Source: Bacteroidota bacterium (lineage in GTDB: Bacteria > Bacteroidota > Bacteroidia > Chitinophagales > Chitinophagaceae). Taken from it: a stretch of DNA of 64,000 bases. A program made the position numbers and the translations under genes. The notes beneath the pieces are model-generated. The model was not told where the DNA came from. It made no database searches and saw only the letters and a program-made list of their open reading frames with translations. Numbering within the stretch: position 1 is the stretch's first letter; each line of letters opens with the position of its first letter. The stretch spans positions 15,869 to 79,868 of the forward strand of contig JAFAGR010000021.1 in NCBI GenBank assembly GCA_023422565.1, given 5' to 3'. Below, piece after piece: positions 8,201 through 16,777 of this stretch.

Positions 8201-9250
8201 TTAGCCTGCTTTCTTCAGCAACATTACATACACCGGAAAGTGATCGCTATACCCATAGTTGTAGGTAATGCCATCCCAGGTACGCTTGCTGTAATTACGC
8301 CATTTGCCGGTTTTTTGTACCAGGAAATCTTTATTGAAAATTACGGCTTTGTGAAAATGGTACCCCGGGTCTTCTTTGTTCAGCAAGCTTCCTGAAACAA
8401 GCACCTGGTCAAACAAACCCCATGCATCCTGGTATGGGCTGGTGCCGATACCGCGGCGGTACATATCTACCCATGGATTATAGATTCCGTTACCTTTTAC
8501 ATTATCAGCCTTTCCTGTGGCGTTTAGAATTTTTGTAATGCTTGGGCTGATGGGGTCATCGTTTAGGTCTCCCATGATAATGATCTTCGCATTCGGATTT
8601 AATGCATTCAGGGAATCGGTATGATTTTTAACCACCTGGGCTGCTGCAAAGCGGCCGGGCCTTGAACGCTCTTCACCTCCGGACCGTGAAGGCCAGTGGT
8701 TTACATATACGTGAGTGGTATCACCGTCGAGCAAACCTTTTACATAGAGTACATCCCTCGTATAATAAGCGTCTTTCGAGCCGCCGGGAAGTTTTACAAA
8801 AAGTGGCGCACTGCTTAGTACAGTGAAATATTTCGGATTGTAAAGGAGGCCCACGTCAACTCCTCTCGCATCCGGCGAATCGTAATGACACACCTTCAGG
8901 TTCCTGTCTTTCAACTTTGAGGTCCTGACAAGGTCGTGAAGCACGGTGTCATTTTCCACCTCCGCCACCCCGAGAAGGGCCACGCCGTCGGGATTAATGT
9001 CTGTTCCGATCTGTGAAATCACATCGGAAAGCCTTCCCAGTTTGTCGAAATAAATACGTGTGTTGTACTGGCGGGGGCTGTTGGGAAGAAACTCTTCGTC
9101 ATTAATATGCGGATTATCAATAGTATCAAAAAGATTCTCGAGGTTATAGAAGCCTACGATAGACACCTTGTATTGTTGTTTCTGCGCAGAAACATTTTGA
9201 AAAGGTGTGGCCATAATAAAAGCCAAAGCAGCAATAAAGAGTTTGTTCAT
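8201..9250 (-). CDS. Secreted endonuclease/exonuclease/phosphatase (EEP) family hydrolase
   Basis: 349 residues with a signal peptide (1-22, cleaved near VSAQ). EEP-fold signatures appear in order: FYNLENLFD (metal-binding Asn/Glu), LGVAEVEND (catalytic Glu), VNHWPSRSGGEERSRPGR (His), MGDLNDDP (Asp/Asn), and the C-terminal YSDHFPVYV (Asp-His pair). The family includes DNase I-like nucleases and phosphoesterases; the substrate cannot be told from sequence. It acts outside the cytoplasm. It faces away from the TonB receptor with a 139-base shared upstream region, a common arrangement for co-regulated export and uptake functions. Confidence 0.88.
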   Translation of the reverse strand: MNKLFIAALAFIMATPFQNVSAQKQQYKVSIVGFYNLENLFDTIDNPHINDEEFLPNSPRQYNTRIYFDKLGRLSDVISQIGTDINPDGVALLGVAEVENDTVLHDLVRTSKLKDRNLKVCHYDSPDARGVDVGLLYNPKYFTVLSSAPLFVKLPGGSKDAYYTRDVLYVKGLLDGDTTHVYVNHWPSRSGGEERSRPGRFAAAQVVKNHTDSLNALNPNAKIIIMGDLNDDPISPSITKILNATGKADNVKGNGIYNPWVDMYRRGIGTSPYQDAWGLFDQVLVSGSLLNKEDPGYHFHKAVIFNKDFLVQKTGKWRNYSKRTWDGITYNYGYSDHFPVYVMLLKKAG

Positions 9251-9334
9251 ATCTTAAGAGTGTGCGCAAAAGTACTGTAACTGCGTTTAGCCGCAGCATC
9301 CCTGTCTCATTAAATTTAAAAGATTAGGTTGTAA

Positions 9335-9368
9335 TTTGGTTAAATGTAGCCCGTATGCCGTAATTTTG
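9335..9368 (+). promoter_or_regulatory. Promoter TTTG-N22-TAATTTTG of the TonB receptor gene
   Basis: TTTG at 9335-9338 and TAATTTTG at 9361-9368, 22 bases apart, fit the Bacteroidota -33/-7 layout. Transcription would begin near 9374, so translation should start at the ATG at 9390 rather than at 9336. Confidence 0.65.
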
Positions 9369-9389
9369 CGCCTCTTAATTAATTTGCTT

Positions 9390-11960
9390 ATGTTGAGTTA
9401 TTTCAAACGCGTTTCCTTTGCCACGGCGCTCGCCATTATGGCAAATGCCGCAGCAGCGCAGGTTACGCCGCCCAAATCAGCTAACGACACCATCATTGAC
9501 CAGATTCGTGGCGACATGGTTACAGACAATATCCCTGTAATTTCCCTTGATGAGAATGATGGCGTGGATGGCAGTTCACAAAACGTTTCGAGCCAGCTCA
9601 GCGCAGGCAGGGATCCTTTCCTGAATGCGGCTACATTTAAATTCAGCGCGGTTCGTTTCCGCATCAGAGGTTATGATTCCGATATGTTCGGTACATATAT
9701 GAATGGTATCCCGATGGAAAACCTGGATAACGGGTTCACTCCATACGGTATCTGGGGAGGTTTGAATGATGTGATGAGGAACCGTGATGTTTCGCACGGG
9801 CTTCGCGCTACGCCCTATGCTTTTGGAGAATTCGGCGGACTAACGTACCTGGATACACGCGCTTCATACCAGCGCCAGCAAACCTCAGTTAACTACGCAT
9901 TAAGCAACAGGAATTACCAGCACCGTTTCATGGCATCGCACTCAACCGGCCTTAACAAGAAGGGATGGGCTTTTACGGTGTCAGGCTCACGGAGATGGGC
10001 AGACGAAGGATACTCTGAAGGAACTTATTATGATGGTTTTTCAGTTTTCACCGCAGTTGACAAGCGTTTAAACGACCGTCACCTGCTTTCTTTTGTGGGC
10101 TTTGTAGCGCCAACGGAAAATGGCCGCCAGGGCGCAACCTTCCAGGAAATGCTTGACATTGCCGGAACAAATTATTACAATCCTTATTGGGGATACCAGA
10201 ACGGGAAAGTGCGAAATGCAAGCGTAGGCCGCTCGGTGCAGCCTGTGGGCATTCTTTCTCACGACTGGAAGATAACAGATAAAATGAACCTGTTCACTTC
10301 AGCCTCATTCAGCAAAGGATACCGCAGCACCACCGCACTTGATTGGTACAATGCGCCCGATCCGCGCCCGGATTATTACCGCTACATGCCAAGCTACCAG
10401 CTTGACCCGGAAATGGCGGAACTTGTTCGCCTGGAAATGATTCGTGATGTAAACCAGCGCCAGATCAACTGGGATGCGCTTTACAATGTGAACTATAATT
10501 CAGTGGAGACTTTCCAAAATGCAAATGGTATTCCGGGGAATTCAATAACAGGAAAACGTTCTCATTATATAGTGGAGGAAAGAAGGATCGATCAAACCCG
10601 CTATAACTTTAATACGGTATTGAATACTGCACTGAAATCTAACATCGATTTCACCGCCGGCTTTACCTATTCATCACAAAAGAACCATTATTATAAAATT
10701 GTTGATGATCTTTTGGGTGGCGATTTTTATGCAGATATTAACCAGTTTGCAGAAAGAGATTTCCGTTCTAATGCAGTGGCTATTCAGAATGACCTGAACC
10801 GCCCGAACCGCATTCTTTACGAAGGCGACAAATTTGGTTACAACTACGATATCAACATTAAGAAAGCCGCAGCCTTTGCGCAGGCCAACTTTAAGTTCCG
10901 CAAAATTGATTTCTTCACCGCGATCGAACATTCACATACACGTTTCTGGCGTGAAGGAAATGTGCGGAATGGGTTGTTTCCTAACAACTCTTTCGGAAAA
11001 GCGGATTACCATGATTTTTACAACTACAGCGGAAAGGCCGGCGTAACTTATAAAGTTGACGGACGTAACTATCTGTTTGTAAACGGCGGTTATATGACGC
11101 GCGCGCCTTTCTTTGAGAATGCGTTTATTGCGCCAAGAACACGGGATATCGTTCAGGATCTTGAAAACGAAAAGATCACTACGGTTGAAGGCGGATACGT
11201 AATGAACGCGCCAAGTGTGAAACTAAGGGCCACCGCGTATTACACTCAATTCCGCGATCAGATGAATGTGCTTTCTTTCTATCACGATGAGTACAGGAAT
11301 TTTGTCAACTATGCGGTAAGTAATATCGGGAAAGTTCATACCGGTATTGAACTGGGAGCTGAAGCCAAGGTGTATAAAGGATTAAGTCTTAACGCAGCTG
11401 CCAGCATCGGCCGTTATTATTATGATACCCGCCAGAATGCGGTGGTTACTGTTGACAATACTTCGCAGGTAGTTGCGGAGGGTGGCGTTATCTACTCAAA
11501 TAATTTCAGGGTGCCTACTCCACAGGAAGCTTACACTATCGGCTTCGACTATCGCTCACCTAAATTCTGGTTCCTTAATGTGAACTTCAATTTCTTCAAC
11601 AACATGTGGTTAGATTTTAACCCGCTTCGCAGAACTGATGCTGCGGTAAATGGTGTTGAAAAAGGAAGTGAGTTGTGGAATGATATTTTAGGGCAGGAAC
11701 AATTGAAAGATCAATACACTCTTGATGCATTTGCGGGATACAGTTGGATGATGAACCGCAGGTATAAGAGCCTTAAAAAGAGAACCTATCTTGTGTTTAA
11801 TGTAGGTGTAAATAACATTTTAAATAATCAAAACATCGTTTCCGGCGGGTTTGAGCAGTTGCGTTTTGATTATGCAGAGAAGAATACGGAAAAATTTGAT
11901 TCAAAAAGATACTATGCTTACGGTATTAACTTTTTCGCCAGCATAGGTGTAAGATTCTGA
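9390..11960 (+). CDS. TonB-dependent outer-membrane receptor
   Basis: 856 residues from the ATG at 9390, chosen because an in-frame upstream start at 9336 would lie across the promoter. The signal peptide runs to about residue 24 (AMANAAAAQ). The plug domain follows (FSAVRFRIRGYDSDMFGTYMNG..., the Arg-Gly and Asn-Gly signatures), then a large 22-strand barrel rich in Tyr/Asn and a final strand ending SIGVRF. Substrates are pumped with energy from TonB-ExbBD. There is no SusD partner next to it. Instead a DUF5689 lipoprotein and a lamin-tail surface protein follow on the same strand, 36 and 85 bases apart, and a secreted EEP hydrolase diverges upstream. The cargo might be a nucleic-acid or phosphoester breakdown product (inference). 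Confidence 0.9.
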   Translation: MLSYFKRVSFATALAIMANAAAAQVTPPKSANDTIIDQIRGDMVTDNIPVISLDENDGVDGSSQNVSSQLSAGRDPFLNAATFKFSAVRFRIRGYDSDMFGTYMNGIPMENLDNGFTPYGIWGGLNDVMRNRDVSHGLRATPYAFGEFGGLTYLDTRASYQRQQTSVNYALSNRNYQHRFMASHSTGLNKKGWAFTVSGSRRWADEGYSEGTYYDGFSVFTAVDKRLNDRHLLSFVGFVAPTENGRQGATFQEMLDIAGTNYYNPYWGYQNGKVRNASVGRSVQPVGILSHDWKITDKMNLFTSASFSKGYRSTTALDWYNAPDPRPDYYRYMPSYQLDPEMAELVRLEMIRDVNQRQINWDALYNVNYNSVETFQNANGIPGNSITGKRSHYIVEERRIDQTRYNFNTVLNTALKSNIDFTAGFTYSSQKNHYYKIVDDLLGGDFYADINQFAERDFRSNAVAIQNDLNRPNRILYEGDKFGYNYDINIKKAAAFAQANFKFRKIDFFTAIEHSHTRFWREGNVRNGLFPNNSFGKADYHDFYNYSGKAGVTYKVDGRNYLFVNGGYMTRAPFFENAFIAPRTRDIVQDLENEKITTVEGGYVMNAPSVKLRATAYYTQFRDQMNVLSFYHDEYRNFVNYAVSNIGKVHTGIELGAEAKVYKGLSLNAAASIGRYYYDTRQNAVVTVDNTSQVVAEGGVIYSNNFRVPTPQEAYTIGFDYRSPKFWFLNVNFNFFNNMWLDFNPLRRTDAAVNGVEKGSELWNDILGQEQLKDQYTLDAFAGYSWMMNRRYKSLKKRTYLVFNVGVNNILNNQNIVSGGFEQLRFDYAEKNTEKFDSKRYYAYGINFFASIGVRF

Positions 11961-11996
11961 TCAAACTAAATAAATAAACTTTTTAAAAAATAAACC

Positions 11997-13394
11997 ATGA
12001 ATAAGTTTGCAAGATTATTTTCTGCAATCGCGCTGCTGGCTCTGTTGGGAACGATCAGTGCATGTAAAAAAACCTTTGATGAGCCACCGGGCCCTTCTGA
12101 TCCGAACATCGAAGCCAATATGAATATTGATGCCTTAAAGGCAATGCATACCGTGCAGGGTCAATACGACGAGATCACGCAGGATATCATTATCTCCGGT
12201 ATTGTAGTAGCAAATGACAAAAGCGGAAATTTTTATAAGCAGCTTTTCATCCAGGATTCTACCGGTGCAATTCAATTGCTGGTAAATGCCAATAACCTTT
12301 ACACCAGCTATCCCGTAGGTCGCAGGGTTTTTGTAAAAGTGAAAGGCCTGACCCTCTCAGACGATAACGGAACCATGCTTCTTGGTTACAAAGCCACTGT
12401 GGCCGGTCTGCCATCGCTTGAAGGTATTAACGGTACCATGATCGGCCAGCACCTGATAGGCGGATCGATCGGCAACCCCGTAGTACCTATTGACGTTGAT
12501 TACACCCAGTTGAGCACCAACATGCAAAACAGGTACATCAACGCACTTATCAGGCTCAGAGGGTATGAGTTTATTGAAGCGGATACAAGCAAAACTTATT
12601 CAGATACATCTGTATATAAAAGAACAACAAACCTGAAGATCAAACCTTGCACAGGCGCTGAAGTGATTGTACGTACAAGTGCATATGCAAACTTTGCAGG
12701 CCTGAAAGTTCCTCCGGGAAATGGCGATATCACCAGCATTTACACGGTCTTTGGTTCCACACGCCAGCTGGTTATCCGTGATACTTCAGATGTACAGTTC
12801 ACAGAACTGCGCTGCAACCAGGCACCTCCTCCTGCAGGAACCTTGTTGCTGGAAAATTTCGAATCTCAAACTGTTCCCGCAACCGGTTTCAACCCGATCA
12901 CTATTGCAGGCTGGATGAACCTTGCAGAGTTGGGAGGTCGTAATTTCAGTGCAAAACAGTTCAGTGGAAACAAATATGCTGAGCTTTCGGCTTTCGGAAG
13001 CAATGCGCCGGTGGTAAAAGCATGGCTTGTTACCAAGGTTATAAATCTCGATGGTACCACAAACGAAAGACTGACTTTTGATACCAAGCAAGGGTTTATT
13101 GGAACCGGCGGATCAACCGCGGCTGCTTTAAAAGTGCTTGTTTCCACAACCTACACAGGTACAGGAAACCCGTGGGATGCAACCTGGACGGATGTAACCA
13201 GCCAGGCCACACTGTCTCCCGGCACGGTAACTTCGTTCCCAAGTGCATTTACGCCATCGGGCAATATTGACCTGTCAGCCTACAGCGGAGACATTTATGT
13301 AGCTTTCCGTTACGAAGGAGCAGACCCTACGGGTTCAGGATCTGACCTCACTTCAACATGGCAGATCGATAATGTTTCCGTAATTGGAGATTAA
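11997..13394 (+). CDS. DUF5689 surface lipoprotein with choice-of-anchor J-like C-terminal domain
   Basis: 465 residues. A lipoprotein signal peptide ends with the lipobox ISAC (Cys 23). Residues about 45-265 match the DUF5689 domain, an OB-fold-like module (IISGIVVANDKSGNFYKQLFIQDSTGAIQL). Residues about 280-465 form a beta-rich module starting LLLENFES, like choice-of-anchor J domains, ending TWQIDNVSVIGD. It starts 36 bases after the TonB receptor and is probably its lipoprotein partner, standing where SusD would be in glycan loci. Ligand unknown; DUF5689 genes near receptors and EEP proteins are a recurring Bacteroidota arrangement in my recollection. Confidence 0.82.
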   Translation: MNKFARLFSAIALLALLGTISACKKTFDEPPGPSDPNIEANMNIDALKAMHTVQGQYDEITQDIIISGIVVANDKSGNFYKQLFIQDSTGAIQLLVNANNLYTSYPVGRRVFVKVKGLTLSDDNGTMLLGYKATVAGLPSLEGINGTMIGQHLIGGSIGNPVVPIDVDYTQLSTNMQNRYINALIRLRGYEFIEADTSKTYSDTSVYKRTTNLKIKPCTGAEVIVRTSAYANFAGLKVPPGNGDITSIYTVFGSTRQLVIRDTSDVQFTELRCNQAPPPAGTLLLENFESQTVPATGFNPITIAGWMNLAELGGRNFSAKQFSGNKYAELSAFGSNAPVVKAWLVTKVINLDGTTNERLTFDTKQGFIGTGGSTAAALKVLVSTTYTGTGNPWDATWTDVTSQATLSPGTVTSFPSAFTPSGNIDLSAYSGDIYVAFRYEGADPTGSGSDLTSTWQIDNVSVIGD

Positions 13395-13415
13395 TACTAA
13401 ATTTGTTGTTGATAT

Positions 13416-13450
13416 GATAAAGAGCCATCCGATGTTGATGGCTCTTTATC
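13416..13450 (+). terminator. Perfect 14-bp hairpin between the DUF5689 and lamin-tail genes
   Basis: GATAAAGAGCCATC pairs perfectly with GATGGCTCTTTATC around a 7-base loop. The T-rich side of the stem is part of the pairing and no long T run follows, so it may be a terminator, a partial terminator or an mRNA 3'-end stabiliser inside the operon. Confidence 0.7.
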
Positions 13451-13479
13451 CTAAAACCAAAACCTAACACCAATTAAAT

Positions 13480-16311
13480 ATGAAGAAGATCTTTACACTA
13501 CTTTTTTTATTGAGTTCTCTTATTTCCTTCTCGCAATCCACCACGGTTGTTATCAGCCAGGTTTACGGAGCGGGTGGAAACACCGGAGCGGTTTATAATG
13601 CCGACTTTGTGGAACTTCACAATGTATCCGGCTCTGCGTATGACCTAACAGGCCATTCCATTCAATATGCATCTGCAACCAGTACGACTGCATGGACAGG
13701 CAAATTCGATCTCCCTGCAGCTTCCATTCCTGCGGGAGGATACTACCTCATTCAGATGTCCACAGTAGGAGCAAATGGTATTGCACTACCCACAGTAGAC
13801 GCAACATCGACTCCATCAATAGCGATGGCTTCTGCCAGCGGGAAGGTGGCTTTGGTAAGCAACACCACGGTACTAACCGGTTGTACTTTAACCGGAGCCG
13901 GAGTGATTGACCTTGTGGGATATGGTGCGGCGAATTGTTCCGAAGGAACTGCTGTTGGCACCCTAAGTTCAGCCAACGGCGCTTTAAGAAACAACAACGG
14001 CTGCGACGATACTGATAACAATAGCGCTGACTTCACAGTGGGTGCGCCTGCTCCGCGTAACAGCGCAACCGCGGCAGTGGTTTGCAGCAGTACTCCTGCG
14101 CCAACGATCACAGCGGGAACACTTGCAGATTTTGGAAGTGTGAACGTAGGATCTTCTTCTGCTTCTCAAACGTTTTCTGTTTCAGGAACTGACCTTACGG
14201 GCTTTCCCGGAAACATTACGGTGACTGCGCCTGCAGGTTTCCAGGTTTCGCTTGATGGCGTGACCTGGTCATCAACGGTTGATATTCCTTATACCACAGC
14301 AACCTTAGCTGCAACACAAGTATTCGTTCAGTTTGTGCCCACGGCTGCAGGACCCGCTTCCGGCGATATTTCGATAACCGGAGGGGGAATTTCCAGCCCG
14401 GTGTTGGTTGCGGTAAGCGGAACCGGAGTTGTACCTTCTTCACCAACTATTACAGCAGGATCCCTGGTTGATTTCGGCAACGTGACCGTAGGGTCGGCTT
14501 CGGCTTCACAAACTTTCAACGTGTCAGGCACAGACCTGACGGGCTTCCCCGGAGATATCACCGTTACTGCACCGGCAGGCTTCCAGGTTTCTCTGGATGG
14601 TGTTACATGGAGTTCATCAGTTACCATTCCTTATACTTCAGCAACTCTGGCCTCCACGCAGGTATTCGTACAATTTGTGCCAACGGCTGCGGGCCCTGCT
14701 TCCGGCGATATAACGATCACCGGCGGTGGAATAACAACCCCTGTTACTGTTGCAGTTAGTGGAAACGGCATAGCTGCCGGAGTTCCGAACATTACCGCTT
14801 CTACTCTCGCAGATTTCGGAAACGTATGCATTAGTACAACGCCAACTACACCGGGTTCATTTACCTTAACAGGTTCTGACCTGACAACTGCCGACGTAAC
14901 TGTTGGTCCGCTTGCAGGTTTCACTTTCTCTACTACTGCGGGAGGAACTTATACACCAACCCTTACAATTACGCAACCGGGTGGCACATTCAGCCAAACG
15001 GTATTCGTTCAGTTTACGCCAACAGCGGTTCAATCTTATAATGGAAACATTCCGGTTAACGGAGGTGGAATTACATCCGCTATAAATGTGGCTGCTACAG
15101 GAGCCGGGATCAATACCGCCGCAACTGTGGTTACCGGAAATGCGGTGGCTGTTACCACCAGCACGGCTACTTTGGAAGGTTCATTAACCTCAAATGGCTG
15201 TTCTGCGGTAACTGCTTATGGATTTGAATACAGCACCACTCCGGGATTCTCCGGTGGTACGGTTGCCGCATCTACCAACTTGTCTGGAACAGCTTTCTCT
15301 GCTGACCTGGCATCACTTGCGCCTGCAACTACTTATTATTATAAAGCATTTGCCACCAACTCGGGTGGTACGGTGTACGGAGCTGAGCGTTCATTTACTA
15401 CAGATGCACTTCCTCCCGCTTCGCTTACCGCTACCACACTTCCTGATTTCGGCAGCGTTTGCGTGAATACAACTGCCGGCCCATTATCATTTACGCTTAC
15501 CGGAACAAACCTTAGTAATGCTGATATTACCGTAGGCCCCTTGGCAGGTTTCACATTCTCACAAACAGAAACGGGAACTTACAGCAACACGCTTACCATA
15601 ACACAAGGCGGTGGGGCATTTACACAGGAAGTATTTGTAAAATTCACTCCTGATAACGGAAATGTGTTTGATGGAAACATTCCGGTTTCAGGTGGAGGAA
15701 CAGCAGCAGCTATTCAGGTTGCGGCTACAGGAAACGGAAACGGAACAGGCCCTCAGGTTGCCACAACGGATTCATTGGTGATCAATCATCATTCTGCCAT
15801 TTTGGGTGGCCAGATCATCTCCGCGGGTTGCGGCACAATAACAGAATATGGTATTGAGTACAGCAGCATTCCGAGCCAGCCCGGAGGCCAGGGAATTAAA
15901 GTTCGTGGCGATAGCATTACGCTATTGAATACATTCAAAAGCACAATAACAAATCTCGTTGCAGGCACACGTTACTACTATAAGGCGTATGCAATAAGCG
16001 GTGGGGTAACCTCCTACGGTGAAGAGCGTTCGTTCACCACGCTTCCTCTGGCTACAGGCCTCGTAATATATGGTAATCCTATACAGCGCGGAACTACAAT
16101 GCACTTCTCTATAAGCAATGTAGAGCGCGGCCATTATTCAGCAAGGCTTTACAACATGCTTGGCCAGATCGTATTTCAGCGCGACCTGATCGTTCAGGTT
16201 GGTTTTATTGACGATCAGTTTGTGGTGCCGTCAATGATCCCTACGGGTGTTTATACTTTTGAAGTGATCAACCATAAATTCAGAATTGGAAGACAGGTAT
16301 TAGTTAAGTAA
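13480..16311 (+). CDS. Lamin-tail domain surface protein with repeats and type IX sorting tail
   Basis: 943 residues. Signal peptide 1-19 (ISFSQS). Residues about 20-195 form a lamin-tail domain (VVISQVYGAGGN...ADFVELHNVSG), a module often found in Bacteroidota surface nucleases and adhesins. Two nearly identical 114-residue Ig-like repeats follow (about 208-321 and 322-435), then diverged copies from about 436 and 645, alternating with two fibronectin-III-like stretches (ATTYYYKAFATNSG, GTRYYYKAYAISGG). The last 80 residues resemble a type A T9SS sorting domain (ARLYNMLGQIVFQRDL...PTGVYTFEV). No catalytic motif is visible. Probably exported by type IX secretion and surface-anchored, serving binding or display for the receptor locus upstream. 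Confidence 0.88.
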   Translation: MKKIFTLLFLLSSLISFSQSTTVVISQVYGAGGNTGAVYNADFVELHNVSGSAYDLTGHSIQYASATSTTAWTGKFDLPAASIPAGGYYLIQMSTVGANGIALPTVDATSTPSIAMASASGKVALVSNTTVLTGCTLTGAGVIDLVGYGAANCSEGTAVGTLSSANGALRNNNGCDDTDNNSADFTVGAPAPRNSATAAVVCSSTPAPTITAGTLADFGSVNVGSSSASQTFSVSGTDLTGFPGNITVTAPAGFQVSLDGVTWSSTVDIPYTTATLAATQVFVQFVPTAAGPASGDISITGGGISSPVLVAVSGTGVVPSSPTITAGSLVDFGNVTVGSASASQTFNVSGTDLTGFPGDITVTAPAGFQVSLDGVTWSSSVTIPYTSATLASTQVFVQFVPTAAGPASGDITITGGGITTPVTVAVSGNGIAAGVPNITASTLADFGNVCISTTPTTPGSFTLTGSDLTTADVTVGPLAGFTFSTTAGGTYTPTLTITQPGGTFSQTVFVQFTPTAVQSYNGNIPVNGGGITSAINVAATGAGINTAATVVTGNAVAVTTSTATLEGSLTSNGCSAVTAYGFEYSTTPGFSGGTVAASTNLSGTAFSADLASLAPATTYYYKAFATNSGGTVYGAERSFTTDALPPASLTATTLPDFGSVCVNTTAGPLSFTLTGTNLSNADITVGPLAGFTFSQTETGTYSNTLTITQGGGAFTQEVFVKFTPDNGNVFDGNIPVSGGGTAAAIQVAATGNGNGTGPQVATTDSLVINHHSAILGGQIISAGCGTITEYGIEYSSIPSQPGGQGIKVRGDSITLLNTFKSTITNLVAGTRYYYKAYAISGGVTSYGEERSFTTLPLATGLVIYGNPIQRGTTMHFSISNVERGHYSARLYNMLGQIVFQRDLIVQVGFIDDQFVVPSMIPTGVYTFEVINHKFRIGRQVLVK
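14101..14784 (+). repeat. Two 342-bp tandem coding repeats
   Basis: Two direct copies of a 342-base (114-codon) unit beginning at about 14101 and 14443, highly similar at DNA level as well as protein level (CCGGCGATAT..., GCAGGTTTCCAGGTTTC...). A third, clearly diverged copy begins near 14785. Recent internal duplication is the simplest reading. Confidence 0.85.
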
Positions 16312-16333
16312 TACAAATTTTTTCTGTGAATAG

Positions 16334-16360
16334 AGCCCCGGGTTATCCGGGGCTTTTTTT
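16334..16360 (+). terminator. Intrinsic terminator after the lamin-tail gene
   Basis: AGCCCCGG / CCGGGGCT stem, GTTAT loop, seven T. The following 400 bases up to htpG (16361-16777) hold no ORF I trust and no array; short inverted pairs (CCTAAC/GTTAGG, AAGACCT/AGGTCTT) are present but weak. Confidence 0.92.
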
Positions 16361-16777
16361 GCCTAACCTTTTAACTAAAAGATGCCTTTCGAAACGATAG
16401 TTAGGTGACGTTGAAAGCAAGGACATTGAGTTTTCAGCTATCACCTCCATAAGACCTTAGTTTTAGAATACGCCCGCCAGAGAGGTCTTTAGCAATTTTC
16501 CAATAGTTTTTCCCTGAGTAGTGGCTCTTTGTAAGCTTTAGGTGCAAAAAAAGATGCTGAAAATCGCTAGCCGCCCAAAAAACTGGTTTCTTTTGATCTA
16601 GCTTAAGGAAGAAAAATTGCCGAGAATTAATTTACTTTCCTCTTGGAAGCCATTATTTGAGTACGAAGGGCAGTTATCTATTCAATCGAATACACTGATA
16701 GGATACCTGGAAACTGACACTTTTTCCGTTTTTCTCCCATGGTATTCTATTTGAGTTGATTCATGAAAAACCGACAT

